Below, one piece after another: positions 1 to 8,652 of a DNA stretch of 64,000 nucleotides (within the stretch, counting starts at the first letter, position 1; each line of letters begins with the position of its first letter). The position numbers and the translations under genes are program-made. The DNA is taken from the NCBI GenBank assembly GCA_023392615.1, contig JAEVYT010000019.1:5598-69597 (forward strand), in the 5' to 3' direction. Source of the stretch: Bacillota bacterium. GTDB taxonomy: Bacteria > Bacillota > Clostridia > Lachnospirales > Lachnospiraceae. Below the pieces are notes generated by a model. That model made no database searches. It saw only the letters and a list, made by a program, of their open reading frames with translations, and was not told the origin of the DNA.

Positions 1-849
1 ACCTGCACCTAGAGTATATGCCGCACCGCTGACCTGAGTCATACCGGCGATACCGCAGATTGCACCACTAAGGAACATGGTTCGAATAATGATTTTTTTT
101 ACATTCATACCGGCATAGCGTGCGGTATTGATGCTCTCACCAACTACACTGATTTCGTATCCGTGCTTTGAATATTTTAAGTAGATAAACATAAATACCA
201 CAAGAATTAATGCAATCACCCATCCGGCATGTACTCCAAAGATGAGATCTAATCTTGCGTTATCTGCAAAGGATGCAATTTTCGGGAAACCGGAGGATGC
301 GGGATCTCTCCACGGTCCTTCTGTTAAAAATTTAATCAAATATAATGCGATATAATTTAACATCAATGTAAATAATGTCTCGTTTGTACCGAATTTGGTT
401 TTAAAATATGCAGGAATCAATCCCCATATTCCACCACCCACCATGCCTGCCACAAACATCAGCAGGATTAATAATCCATGTGGAAGGTTGTCAAAGAATA
501 ATGCAAAGTAGGTTGCAAAGATACCACCCATGATAATCTGTCCTTCTGCACCGATATTCCAGAACTTCATCTGAAATGCCGGGGTGATGCCGATGGATGC
601 GATTAAAAGAGGAATCGCTATCTTAATGGTTGCTCTTGTAGATATCTCACTTCTCCAAGCTCCCTTAACGATCGTTGCATATACGGAGAACGGATTTTTG
701 CCGATTGCAAAGATAAAGATTCCACCAGCGATAATTGCTACAACCAATGCTAATAGATATAAAGCTAAGGTTTTTCCAAATGAGATTTCCGCTTTTTTCA
801 CAACACGAATCAGCGGTTCTTGCTTCATTTTACTGTTCCCGTTTGTCAT
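1..849 (-). CDS. Nucleoside-type ABC transporter permease (partial, C-terminus cut by window edge)
   Basis: Inner-membrane permease of the branched BPD_transp_2 family (NupP/YufP type), which forms the channel of BMP-dependent purine nucleoside importers. 283 residues are visible: a polar N-terminus, a first long hydrophobic helix, then the cytosolic-loop region with MKFWNIGAEGQ, typical of this family, and several further hydrophobic segments. The ATG at 849 overlaps the TGA of the upstream ATPase gene (ATGA), which implies translational coupling. The C-terminal part lies beyond base 1. A second permease gene (NupQ type) would be expected next, outside the window. Substrate is inferred from the xpt neighbour and BMP family; sugar transport by the same family is possible. 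Confidence 0.88.
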   Translation of the reverse strand, partial: MTNGNSKMKQEPLIRVVKKAEISFGKTLALYLLALVVAIIAGGIFIFAIGKNPFSVYATIVKGAWRSEISTRATIKIAIPLLIASIGITPAFQMKFWNIGAEGQIIMGGIFATYFALFFDNLPHGLLILLMFVAGMVGGGIWGLIPAYFKTKFGTNETLFTLMLNYIALYLIKFLTEGPWRDPASSGFPKIASFADNARLDLIFGVHAGWVIALILVVFMFIYLKYSKHGYEISVVGESINTARYAGMNVKKIIIRTMFLSGAICGIAGMTQVSGAAYTLGAG

Positions 850-2381
850 TTGGATTCTCCTTTCTTGATTGAAGATCCGGTCATCAGTAAGCCAAGCTCT
901 TCCTTCGTTGTATCCTTTGTATTCACAACTCCAGTTATCTCTCCATGACATAATACCATGATACGATCGCACAGTTCTAACATAACGTCAAGGTCTTCAC
1001 CGATGAATAGTATTCCGACGCCCTTTTTCTTCTGCTCATTTAATAAATCATAGATAGTATAGGAGGAATTGATATCAAGTCCTCGAACCGCATAAGCAGT
1101 AATTAATACATTCGGTTCGGACTCAATCTCTCTGCCAAGTAATACTTTTTGCACATTACCACCGGACAACCTTCTTACGGGGGTATCTACGCCGGGGGTC
1201 ACGATATCCAGCTGCTTCACCAGACGTTTTGATAACTCTCTGGCTTCTTTCTTACTGACAAATGGACTGTTTCCTTCATTATACTTCTTGAGGAGCATGT
1301 TATCCACCATACCCATGGATGCTGCAAGACCCATTCCAAGTCTATCCTCCGGAATAAAGCTCATGCTAATGCCCATTTTAATTATTTCATTTGGACTCTT
1401 ACCTACCAGGTTCTCATTATGATACAGGATGGCACCCTTCTTAACAGGCAGAAGGCCTGCTATCGCCTCACATAACTCCTTCTGACCGCTGCCTGCAACT
1501 CCGGCTACACCTAAGATTTCTCCGCGATTTAGCTCAAAAGTAATATCTTTGATCATCTCGAAATTCTCTTCATCACTTACGGTCAGATGATGCACCTCTA
1601 GTAGATTTTCATCAAATGAAGTGGTTGGATGATTAATTGATAATTCCACTGGTCTTCCCACCATCAATTCGGTCAGTTCCTGTGCGCTGGTCTCAGAGGT
1701 GTTTACCGAAGCCACGCTCTCGCCTTTACGAAGAATGGTGACACGGTCACTGATCTCCATAACCTCGTTCAATTTATGGGTGATTATGATTACGGCACAC
1801 CCTTCTTTTTTCATCAAGCGTAAGATTTCAAACAAACGCTTTGTCTCCTGAGGAGTAAGCACTGCAGTCGGTTCATCTAAAATCAAAATATCCGCCTTAC
1901 GATAAAGCACTTTCAATATTTCAACTGTTTGCTTTTCGCTTACGGACATCTGGTACACTTTTTTGTCGGGGTCAATGCTAAGTCCAAAATGCTGACTGAT
2001 TTCCCTGATTTTATCTGCTCGTTTTTTATTAAGGAAGATTCCCTTTTCCTTTGATCCTAATATGATATTATCTGTTGCGGACAATGCTTCAACCAGCTTA
2101 AAATGCTGATGAATCATACCAACTCCAAGATTGATGGAATCCTCCGGAGAATTGATTGTGGCATGTTGCCCATTAATTAAAATAGAACCGCTATCCGGTT
2201 TATAGATACCTGACAACATGTTCATCAAAGTTGTTTTACCTGATCCGTTTTCGCCAAGCAGGGCGAGTATTTCGCCCTGCTTAACGGATAGGTCTATTTT
2301 GTTGTTCGCCACAACCGACCCAAATGTTTTTGTTATTTGTTTAAGTTCGATTGCCATTGTTTCTTTCATCTTATTTTCCAC
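846..2381 (-). CDS. Nucleoside-type ABC transporter, duplicated ATP-binding protein
   Basis: Cytoplasmic ATPase with two fused nucleotide-binding domains (511 aa), as in NupO/YufO and sugar RbsA-type proteins. The first domain has Walker A GENGSGKTT at about 43-51, a signature segment VSEKQ and Walker B ILDEPTAVLT. The second domain has GVAGSGQKE and a degenerate Walker B region, LITAYAVRGLD, where family members usually read AQPTRGLD. Start: GTG at 2381 preceded by GGTGA; an ATG four codons in is an alternative. It lies 24 bases after the lipoprotein gene and overlaps the permease start, so the three form one operon. Hydrolytic asymmetry between the two domains is common in this family. Confidence 0.92.
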   Translation of the reverse strand: MENKMKETMAIELKQITKTFGSVVANNKIDLSVKQGEILALLGENGSGKTTLMNMLSGIYKPDSGSILINGQHATINSPEDSINLGVGMIHQHFKLVEALSATDNIILGSKEKGIFLNKKRADKIREISQHFGLSIDPDKKVYQMSVSEKQTVEILKVLYRKADILILDEPTAVLTPQETKRLFEILRLMKKEGCAVIIITHKLNEVMEISDRVTILRKGESVASVNTSETSAQELTELMVGRPVELSINHPTTSFDENLLEVHHLTVSDEENFEMIKDITFELNRGEILGVAGVAGSGQKELCEAIAGLLPVKKGAILYHNENLVGKSPNEIIKMGISMSFIPEDRLGMGLAASMGMVDNMLLKKYNEGNSPFVSKKEARELSKRLVKQLDIVTPGVDTPVRRLSGGNVQKVLLGREIESEPNVLITAYAVRGLDINSSYTIYDLLNEQKKKGVGILFIGEDLDVMLELCDRIMVLCHGEITGVVNTKDTTKEELGLLMTGSSIKKGESK

Positions 2382-2405
2382 AATGTCACCAGCCTAATTT
2401 TATAA

Positions 2406-3542
2406 TTATTCAACAACTACGTTTTTGTAGTACCAGTTCATCTTGCCTGTGATATCTTGATCGGATAAGGATTCACCCTTCTTGCAAACCTGATTACCCT
2501 TATTATCAAAAAGATCACCTTCGAATACCTTGAAGCCATCTAACATCTTCTTCTTAGCATCATCGATTGCTGCCTGAGTTCCTTCAGCACAGTTCTTAGA
2601 CAGAGGAGATACATCAACTAAACCTTCTTTTAAACCACCATAGTAGTTCTGTCCGGACCAAGTACCTTCGATAACAGATTTTACAGCTGCTGTATAGTAT
2701 GCACCCCAGTTCCAGATAGGAGCAGTTAAATGAGCTTCAGGAGCATCCTTAGTCATATCAGAGTTGTAGCCACAACCCCATACACCCTTAGCCTGAGCTG
2801 CTAACTGAGGAGCTGTTGTATCTGCATGCTGACCGATAACATCGCAACCTGCATCAAGTAAAGCTTCTGCTGCCTGCTGCTCTAATGTAGGATCATACCA
2901 TGTATTTGTAACCTTTACATAAACCTTAGCGTTAGGATTTACGGATTCAACACCCATAGCAAATGCATTGATACCACCGGTAACCTCAGAGTTCTTAATG
3001 TCCATCGCTGCTACAAAACCAATTTTGTTAGACTTTGTTTTCTTACCTGCTGCGATACCTGCAAGGTAACGAGCCTGGTAGATACGTCCGAAGTAGTTAA
3101 CAAAGTTCTTTCCGTTGCTCTTGTAACCGGAGCAGTGTGCAAATAATACCTTAGGATATTCTTTTGAAAGCTCTTCCATCGTATCCATGTAACCCCAGCT
3201 CGTACCAAAGATAATGTTAGCACCAGCTTCGATACTTTCTTCCATTGCAGTTTTGATAGCAACTGCATCTGTATCATTTACATTGTTCTTGCGGATAATC
3301 TGATCATCCTTCAGTCCAAGTTCTTTCTGCATTGCTACGATACCCTGATCGTGAGCATATGTATATCCAGCACCGGATGCAGGATCACCAATATGGATTA
3401 CTGCTACTTTGATTTTGTCTTTTGCAACAGCCTTAAATTCGGAAGCACTGCTAGTGTCTTTTTTGTCGTCTTTAGTACCACATGCTGCTAAAGATAATGC
3501 TAAAACAGCTACTAAGATAATTGATACAAATTTCTTAAACAT
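2406..3542 (-). CDS. BMP-family substrate-binding lipoprotein (nucleoside/sugar ABC transporter)
   Basis: Extracellular solute-binding lipoprotein of the BMP/PnrA family (378 aa), which in characterised members binds purine nucleosides. The N-terminus is a type II signal peptide with lipobox LAAC and lipidated Cys21, followed by a charged Lys/Asp/Ser linker. The mature part has the BMP pattern: KVAVIHIGDPASG near the start, then IIFGTSWGYMD and KIGFVAAMD. The ATG is preceded by a strong AAGGAGGAG. It is first of the three transporter genes and lies 91 bases after xpt; a small hairpin (CGAGA/TCTCG, 3565-3580) is in that gap. Ligand is inferred from the neighbouring xpt. Confidence 0.93.
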   Translation of the reverse strand: MFKKFVSIILVAVLALSLAACGTKDDKKDTSSASEFKAVAKDKIKVAVIHIGDPASGAGYTYAHDQGIVAMQKELGLKDDQIIRKNNVNDTDAVAIKTAMEESIEAGANIIFGTSWGYMDTMEELSKEYPKVLFAHCSGYKSNGKNFVNYFGRIYQARYLAGIAAGKKTKSNKIGFVAAMDIKNSEVTGGINAFAMGVESVNPNAKVYVKVTNTWYDPTLEQQAAEALLDAGCDVIGQHADTTAPQLAAQAKGVWGCGYNSDMTKDAPEAHLTAPIWNWGAYYTAAVKSVIEGTWSGQNYYGGLKEGLVDVSPLSKNCAEGTQAAIDDAKKKMLDGFKVFEGDLFDNKGNQVCKKGESLSDQDITGKMNWYYKNVVVE

Positions 3543-3633
3543 TCTTTCTCCTCCTTAAATGTACCGAGATTGCAGTCTCGTTAGGTCATTCCCTATGTTC
3601 TTTATTTACAAGGCTCGCCGCCCAGTGTAAATC

Positions 3634-4209
3634 TTAATCACGGAAGCTTATTCCATCTTCTTCACTCATTGCTTCAACAATTGCCAAGGATTCTACACGG
3701 ATACCACTTTCTCTAATTACCGAACCGCCCTCTTGAAATCCCTTCTCTATTACAATACCTGCACCTACCAAAGTTGCTCCTGCATCCTGAACTAGCTTTG
3801 ATAATCCGATTAACGCTTTTCCGTTAGCAAGAAAATCATCGATAATTAATATCTTGTCTTCCTTATTGATGAACTGCTTGGACACGATAATGTCATATAC
3901 TCGTCCATGAGTAAAGGATTCCACCTGACTGGTATATACCTCTCCGGCGATATTCTTTGTCTGATTTTTCTTTGCGAATACAACAGGAACATTAAAATAT
4001 TGCGCTGCGATACAAGCAATTCCAATTCCTGATGCCTCAATTGTAAGGATTTTTGTTACCTCACTATCCTGAAATCTTCTTTTAAATTCTTTTCCGATTT
4101 CACCAAATAACTGTATATCCATCTGATGATTCAAAAAGCTATCTACCTTTAATACATTTCCTGATCGAATCTTACCATCTTTTCGAATTCTGTCTTTTAA
4201 TAATTGCAT
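3634..4209 (-). CDS. xpt: Xanthine phosphoribosyltransferase
   Basis: Cytosolic purine salvage enzyme converting xanthine and PRPP to XMP. The length (191 aa) is that of Bacillus Xpt. Seen: N-terminal MQLLKDRI start, TIEASGIGIA in the middle, and the PRPP-binding loop ILIIDDFLANGKA at about 118-130. It is first in a run with the BMP transporter genes on the same strand, which suggests coupled uptake and salvage of purines. Upstream I looked for the conserved core of a purine riboswitch, usual for xpt in Bacilli, and did not find it. The ribosome site (GTGGGTAG before ATG) is weak. Confidence 0.93.
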   Translation of the reverse strand: MQLLKDRIRKDGKIRSGNVLKVDSFLNHQMDIQLFGEIGKEFKRRFQDSEVTKILTIEASGIGIACIAAQYFNVPVVFAKKNQTKNIAGEVYTSQVESFTHGRVYDIIVSKQFINKEDKILIIDDFLANGKALIGLSKLVQDAGATLVGAGIVIEKGFQEGGSVIRESGIRVESLAIVEAMSEEDGISFRD

Positions 4210-4461
4210 ATGCTACCCACTTTTTGTAAGGTTTTAATTGTTACTAATTCAAAATACTCCTATATATTATCTTGTCTTTTGTTTTTTTACAAATTAGTGG
4301 AATTAATCGTATTCATTAATTATACTTATAAATAATTAATTTTCTCTAATAAATAGTAAAGAACGATAGATATTGATAATTATAGTAAAAATCCGGTTAT
4401 TGCTATTGTAAAATTTAATCTTTATTCCCATTAATCCACTAGAAATTATCGCATTTTAACC
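4210..4461. other. AT-rich spacer upstream of xpt
   Basis: About 250 bases of very AT-rich sequence between the xpt start and the terminator. It must carry the promoter of the xpt-BMP unit, but I could not single out a convincing -35/-10 pair, riboswitch core or small ORF. Confidence 0.4.
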
Positions 4462-4492
4462 AAAAAAAAATGATACAATAGGCTTGTATCAT
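4462..4492 (-). terminator. Intrinsic terminator after the HPr-like gene
   Basis: On the minus strand ATGATACAA pairs with TTGTATCAT around a five-base loop (4470-4492) and is followed by eight or nine T (4462-4470). It lies 30 bases past the stop of the HPr-like gene. Confidence 0.85.
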
Positions 4493-4522
4493 ACAGAGGG
4501 CATTTTTATTAATTTTTACATC

Positions 4523-4762
4523 TTATATACTCGTAACATAATTAACAATAAATTCTTCTAGCTCTTTTGGTACTGTGTTTGAATCTGGTAATATACTTAC
4601 CAGTATTGGTCCAGACAAATCCAAGCTGAATATTCCCATTATAGACTTTCCATCAACAACGTATCTGCCTGAAATCAAATCCAATTCATAATCCACATGG
4701 TTTGTGATGTCAACGAACTTTTTAATTTTATCAAAGCTATCTAGCTTAATCCAAAAACCCAC
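4523..4762 (-). CDS. HPr-like domain protein without the phosphorylatable histidine
   Basis: Small cytosolic protein (79 aa) with the fold signature of HPr-family proteins common in Clostridia. KSIMGIFSLDLS corresponds to the Ser46-region helix of HPr (SIMGVMSL), but the N-terminal His15 motif is replaced by FDKIKKFVDI, so it cannot act as a classical PTS phosphocarrier. The start is a GTG with a strong AGGGGGAAG seven to eight bases upstream. It stands alone and has its own terminator downstream. Function unknown; a regulatory or structural HPr homologue is the simplest reading. Confidence 0.72.
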   Translation of the reverse strand: MGFWIKLDSFDKIKKFVDITNHVDYELDLISGRYVVDGKSIMGIFSLDLSGPILVSILPDSNTVPKELEEFIVNYVTSI

Positions 4763-4845
4763 GATATCTTCCCCCTTTCATATTCTAAAGTAAACGCACT
4801 GATTAATGTGATTGATTACTGTGTAAAAGTGATTTGTCTAGATGA

Positions 4846-5109
4846 TTAAAGATACTCCAATTCTCCCATGTAAATATAACAATCGACCATTTCTTCATCA
4901 TATGTTACTTTCTCTATTAATTCATTAAATTCATCATGTTCATATTCTTCTGAATTACTTAAATCATCAATCTCAACTAAGTAATCAGAATATTCCTCCA
5001 TATCATGGTACGATTCAATCAAGGTTTCGGTTTGGAATACTTCATGATAACACTTCCGAATAATAATGATCACACCCTTCAACAACACTACGATCTTTGA
5101 GATTTTCAT
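4846..5109 (-). CDS. Small acidic hypothetical protein
   Basis: An 87-residue reading frame with a basic, hydrophobic N-terminus (about residues 1-20, possibly a membrane anchor) and a strongly acidic remainder rich in Glu, Asp and Tyr. I do not recognise a family. The ribosome site (GGGAATTGAG) is weak. Composition is more protein-like than a random frame, and no other frame competes on either strand, but it could be spurious. Confidence 0.45.
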   Translation of the reverse strand: MKISKIVVLLKGVIIIIRKCYHEVFQTETLIESYHDMEEYSDYLVEIDDLSNSEEYEHDEFNELIEKVTYDEEMVDCYIYMGELEYL

Positions 5110-5284
5110 CTACTCAATTCCCGTAACTGTTTATCAATCTATCTACACTATATCCTATTTATGTGAAATCCAAAATCATCTTTCTGTGAATAATAGGTAA
5201 AAAACAATCCTACGCTTCTTATATTATAATATATGCAGAAATGAATTAATTAAGCTATAACAAATTTATGTTTTTCAGTATAAT

Positions 5285-5351
5285 AAAAAGACCGAACTCA
5301 GAAATCGAAAGAAATAAATTGCAGTATTTCTCAGATTTTATGATTCGGTCT
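5285..5351 (-). terminator. Terminator of the Ca2+/H+ antiporter gene
   Basis: AGACCGAA (5289-5296) pairs with TTCGGTCT (5344-5351), with an inner near-match CTCAGAAAT / ATTTCTCAG. On the minus strand the outer stem is followed by TTTTTATTAT. It lies about 120 bases past the antiporter stop. The rest of 5110-5472 is AT-rich, with no gene seen. Confidence 0.7.
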
Positions 5352-5472
5352 AGATTTTATATTATATTTATGTTTCATCGATGACAAAATGTTTATATAA
5401 ATTTATGCAATAACCCTCTTGTATTAAGTATCTACCTTCTACTTTCAGATTGTAACTATTTTGGTTCATTCA

Positions 5473-6519
5473 TTAACCTACTATAAAGAACCCTACTGCC
5501 GCAATCAAGTAAACCGACATTAATTTTAAGCCTTCCATCCAGTTTGTTCTTCCTGATTTCACAATATGATTTGCTATAAAGACACTGGAGCCGAATAAAA
5601 ACAATTCAATCGGTTTAAATATTATGCTCATCGGGCTAAAGAGTAAGCTAAATAATACGGAAACCGGAATTGCCAGTAAGGCAATTTGTAAACTGGATCC
5701 GACTGCAATTTCTATTGAGATATCCAATTTATTCTTGAGAGCCATAATAACGGCGGTGGAATGTTCTGCTGCATTACCGACAATCGGAATTAAAATCAGA
5801 CCGATAAACATCTCGGAGATACCCGCAGCCTTCGTCATTGGTTCAATGCTCTTAACAAGAATCTCGGATTCCAACGCAATAAATACGGTTGCTACCGCTA
5901 ATATTGTGATACTGATCGGCAGCTTCCATTGCGTTTCAATATCCTTTGCGTGATCCACTCCAAATAAATCATTATGTGTCTTGAAGGAATAAATCATACC
6001 AACCACATAGATAACAAGCATGATTATACTTACTATTACACTGAAGCTTTCGTACTTTGAGGTAATCAATTTTTCCGGAGCATTCCAGGTAAAAATAGCG
6101 GGAAGTGATAATCCGATAACCGCAAATAATAACATCGTTGCAGTAGAGGTTCCCTGTTGGGTATCAAATTTTAATTCTTTATGCTTGATACCGCCGACTA
6201 AAATGCTACAGCCAAGTACCAATAATATATTACCAAGCACAGAACCGGCTAATGAAGCCTTTACAACATCAAACAGTCCCTCTTTAATTGCAAAAAAGCT
6301 GATAATCAATTCCGTTGCATTACCAAAGGTAGCATTTAAGAACCCTCCTACTTTTGGTCCGGTATACACTGCTATATCCTCTGTAGCTGATCCAAGATAT
6401 CCTGCTAATGGAACAATCGCTACACAAGCTAATATAAACATAAGAGTTGAGTCCCACTTTAGAATATAACCAGCGATAGAAAACGGAATACTGATTAGTA
6501 AGATCTTTAAGTATTTCAT
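5473..6519 (-). CDS. cax: Ca2+/H+ antiporter (CaCA superfamily, CAX family)
   Basis: Integral membrane exchanger (348 aa) that exports Ca2+ in exchange for protons. Two inverted-repeat cores are visible: GGFLNATFGNATELI at about 58-72 and PIVGNAAEHSTAV at about 246-258, each with the acidic residue (E70; E of AAEH) that binds the cation. About eleven hydrophobic segments span the chain, and the acidic stretch between the halves is short. Length fits bacterial CAX proteins (about 350 aa). The ATG has AAGGAG upstream. It is monocistronic with its own terminator. Confidence 0.93.
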   Translation of the reverse strand: MKYLKILLISIPFSIAGYILKWDSTLMFILACVAIVPLAGYLGSATEDIAVYTGPKVGGFLNATFGNATELIISFFAIKEGLFDVVKASLAGSVLGNILLVLGCSILVGGIKHKELKFDTQQGTSTATMLLFAVIGLSLPAIFTWNAPEKLITSKYESFSVIVSIIMLVIYVVGMIYSFKTHNDLFGVDHAKDIETQWKLPISITILAVATVFIALESEILVKSIEPMTKAAGISEMFIGLILIPIVGNAAEHSTAVIMALKNKLDISIEIAVGSSLQIALLAIPVSVLFSLLFSPMSIIFKPIELFLFGSSVFIANHIVKSGRTNWMEGLKLMSVYLIAAVGFFIVG

Positions 6520-6763
6520 TACACATTCTCCTTGCGTATGTATTATTGATGATTGTAATATTAGATTTTACTCAAATTAATAATTACGACTCCTGTTATT
6601 ATATAGGTAATATTTTCAAATTTCAATATCATTTATTTACGAAGTATGTAGAAATATTATGATAACCTTCTAAATAAAGCGTAGATTTTCATGTCAGTTT
6701 ACAGTATAATATTGGAATCACTACATAATAAATATTAAATATAATACAGGATAGGATAATGAT

Positions 6764-7498
6764 ATGATTAAAAAAACACATTCACACCTTCTTACCGGAA
6801 TCGGTATCATCTTTTATTTACTTGTATTAGGACTTATGGGATTTTTTGTGCTACAAACAATACTACTGAATGCATCCATCGGAATGGATTCTGTCATACC
6901 AATGTGCGTTGTCATAGGGTTTCCAAGTTTGTTAGGGACAACCTTTACCGCCCTGGGATTAAAGGAAAGAAAGCGGCGCAAATTCGTTAGATCTTTCGCA
7001 ATCGCAATACTTTCCCTATACTCCATTTTATTATTATCCGTTTTATTCGGTGGATTTCGGCAACATGTTTATGCATATAAAGTTGACTTTTTGCAATATA
7101 TGAGCCGCAATTGCAATTTCATCCCCTTTCGTACTATAATAGGATATATCCAAGCTTTATTTAATAATACAATTAATGTTCAGAGTATCATAGATAATAT
7201 ATTCGGTAACCTCATTTTATTTGCTCCGATGGGGCTATTACTCCCCGCAGTCTCAGCTTCTTTACAAAAATGGCACAAGTTTATACTAACCCTGCTGATT
7301 ATCCTCGTTGGTGTAGAAATACTTCAGCTGATATTACAGGTCGGTAGTTGCGATATCGATGATGTAATTCTTAATTTTGCCGGAGCATTTCTGGTGTTCT
7401 GTATAATCAAAAGCAATATGATTAACGAACTGTTGGCTAAGATTTATGTAATAGATAAACACATTAACCGTAATACGAAAAATCCATATTCTTTTTAA
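6764..7498 (+). CDS. VanZ-like family membrane protein
   Basis: Membrane protein (244 aa) with N-terminal hydrophobic helices (about 10-85) followed by the VanZ-like core: RNCNFIPFRTI, NIFGNLILFAPMG and CDIDDVILNFAG, the conserved Asn/Asp/Gly positions of the family. VanZ itself gives low-level teicoplanin resistance; most homologues are uncharacterised. The ATG is preceded by AGGATAATGAT, a moderate ribosome site. It is followed closely by a small membrane protein and a GNAT gene on the same strand, possibly one transcript ending at the terminator at 8495. Confidence 0.83.
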   Translation: MIKKTHSHLLTGIGIIFYLLVLGLMGFFVLQTILLNASIGMDSVIPMCVVIGFPSLLGTTFTALGLKERKRRKFVRSFAIAILSLYSILLLSVLFGGFRQHVYAYKVDFLQYMSRNCNFIPFRTIIGYIQALFNNTINVQSIIDNIFGNLILFAPMGLLLPAVSASLQKWHKFILTLLIILVGVEILQLILQVGSCDIDDVILNFAGAFLVFCIIKSNMINELLAKIYVIDKHINRNTKNPYSF

Positions 7499-7565
7499 GA
7501 ACCTTTATCACAGCTACACTTTTCTGCTACGTACATAATCAAATATATCACAGGAGGATACTCAC

Positions 7566-7961
7566 ATGAAACAATTCGTACAAAAAATAATACTAAGCTT
7601 CCTATATTCTCTTATTTATCTGGCAATCGGTTTACTACTAGCCTTCCTTATCTTTTATATAAAGGACTTCCATTTGGTGGATATCTTATCAGTTGAAGGT
7701 ATTATCCTGGTTCTGATTGGTCTGTTAATGACCTTGAAAGGGAACCCTTCCGGCATTAATATAAGCAATATCGGTTCAGAGAATTCAGCACAAACAAGCT
7801 TTGTAGATAATGAGATTACTGCCGTGGACAGGAATTCTCGTCCTTATCAAAATGGTTTCTTTAAAAACAATATAGTTGAATTTGGTTTCGGGAATATCAC
7901 TATACTTCTTGGCGGTGTATGGATAGTTCTAGCAGCGTTGCTTGTTTGGAAAATTGGGTAG
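7566..7961 (+). CDS. Small membrane protein of unknown function
   Basis: A 131-residue protein with hydrophobic helices at about 8-31, 39-55 and 108-128, and a polar Asn/Ser-rich middle. I do not recognise a family. A strong ribosome site (AGGAGGATACTC) precedes the ATG, and its stop is nine bases before the GNAT start, so the two are probably co-transcribed. Confidence 0.75.
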   Translation: MKQFVQKIILSFLYSLIYLAIGLLLAFLIFYIKDFHLVDILSVEGIILVLIGLLMTLKGNPSGINISNIGSENSAQTSFVDNEITAVDRNSRPYQNGFFKNNIVEFGFGNITILLGGVWIVLAALLVWKIG

Positions 7962-7970
7962 GAGAAATCT

Positions 7971-8447
7971 ATGATACATTTAGAAGATGTTACAATGGAT
8001 ATATTTCAAGAATTCATCGCATTGTCTGTGAATGAGACACAAACTAAATATGTTGCTAGCAGTCTGATTAGTCTGGCACAGGCATATGTCCAGAACTCTA
8101 GCCAAACAGCTCGGGTTGAGGTAAAAGCTATATATCATAATGATGATTTAATAGGTTATGCCGAAGTAAAATATGTATTGAAGGATAATTCCGCTTATTA
8201 TGATTTGCACAGATTTATGATCGATAAAGCTTATCAAGGATATGGCTATGGAAATAAGGCTTTTCAAGTTGTTATGGATTACATAAAGACCATGCCTTTG
8301 GGTAATGCTACAAAGGTTATCCTTGAATACATGCCGGAGAACGTAGCTGCAAGTCATATATATCACTCCTATGGATTTATTGACACTGACCAAATGAATA
8401 AATTTGGTGAAATAAAAGCAGAGTTCATGCTCAGTGATGAAAAATAA
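7971..8447 (+). CDS. GNAT family N-acetyltransferase
   Basis: Cytosolic acetyl-CoA-dependent acetyltransferase (158 aa). The acetyl-CoA loop, QGYGYGNKA, follows RFMIDKAY at about 80-95, and the C-terminal HIYHSYGFIDT segment matches motif B. The N-terminus (LSVNETQTKYVASSLISLAQAY) resembles the spermine/spermidine acetyltransferase subgroup (PaiA/BltD-like), but the substrate cannot be read from sequence. The ribosome site is AGGAGAAATCT. It is the last gene before a clear terminator. Confidence 0.87.
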   Translation: MIHLEDVTMDIFQEFIALSVNETQTKYVASSLISLAQAYVQNSSQTARVEVKAIYHNDDLIGYAEVKYVLKDNSAYYDLHRFMIDKAYQGYGYGNKAFQVVMDYIKTMPLGNATKVILEYMPENVAASHIYHSYGFIDTDQMNKFGEIKAEFMLSDEK

Positions 8448-8494
8448 TTAAAACGTAATACATATACAAATAATGTGTATTACGTAAAAAAAAT

Positions 8495-8532
8495 AACTGC
8501 CCCTGATTTAGCAACTCAGTAGGCAGTTTTTT
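8495..8532 (+). terminator. Intrinsic terminator after the GNAT gene
   Basis: AACTGCC-CCTGA pairs with TCAG-GGCAGTT, followed by six T (8527-8532). Just upstream, ACGTAATACA..TGTATTACGT (8454-8485) forms another hairpin flanked by an A-run, useful only on the opposite strand. Confidence 0.85.
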
Positions 8533-8652
8533 AATATTCCCAATATGTGTTTGATTTTATTCTATTATCCTCTCTTATAAATTCTACTCATTATACGCAT
8601 AATAATTAAATCAGAATTTTGATTTAATAACAAGACGATAAGGAGTGTGTCT

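Noticed and set aside
584..868. A 94-codon plus-strand frame at the left edge
   Set aside because: It is antisense to the permease gene, has no ribosome site and is composed of the complement of a hydrophobic coding sequence; a shadow.
4210..4461. Possible purine riboswitch upstream of xpt
   Set aside because: Neither the conserved J1/2-J2/3 core nor the two kissing-loop hairpins could be found.
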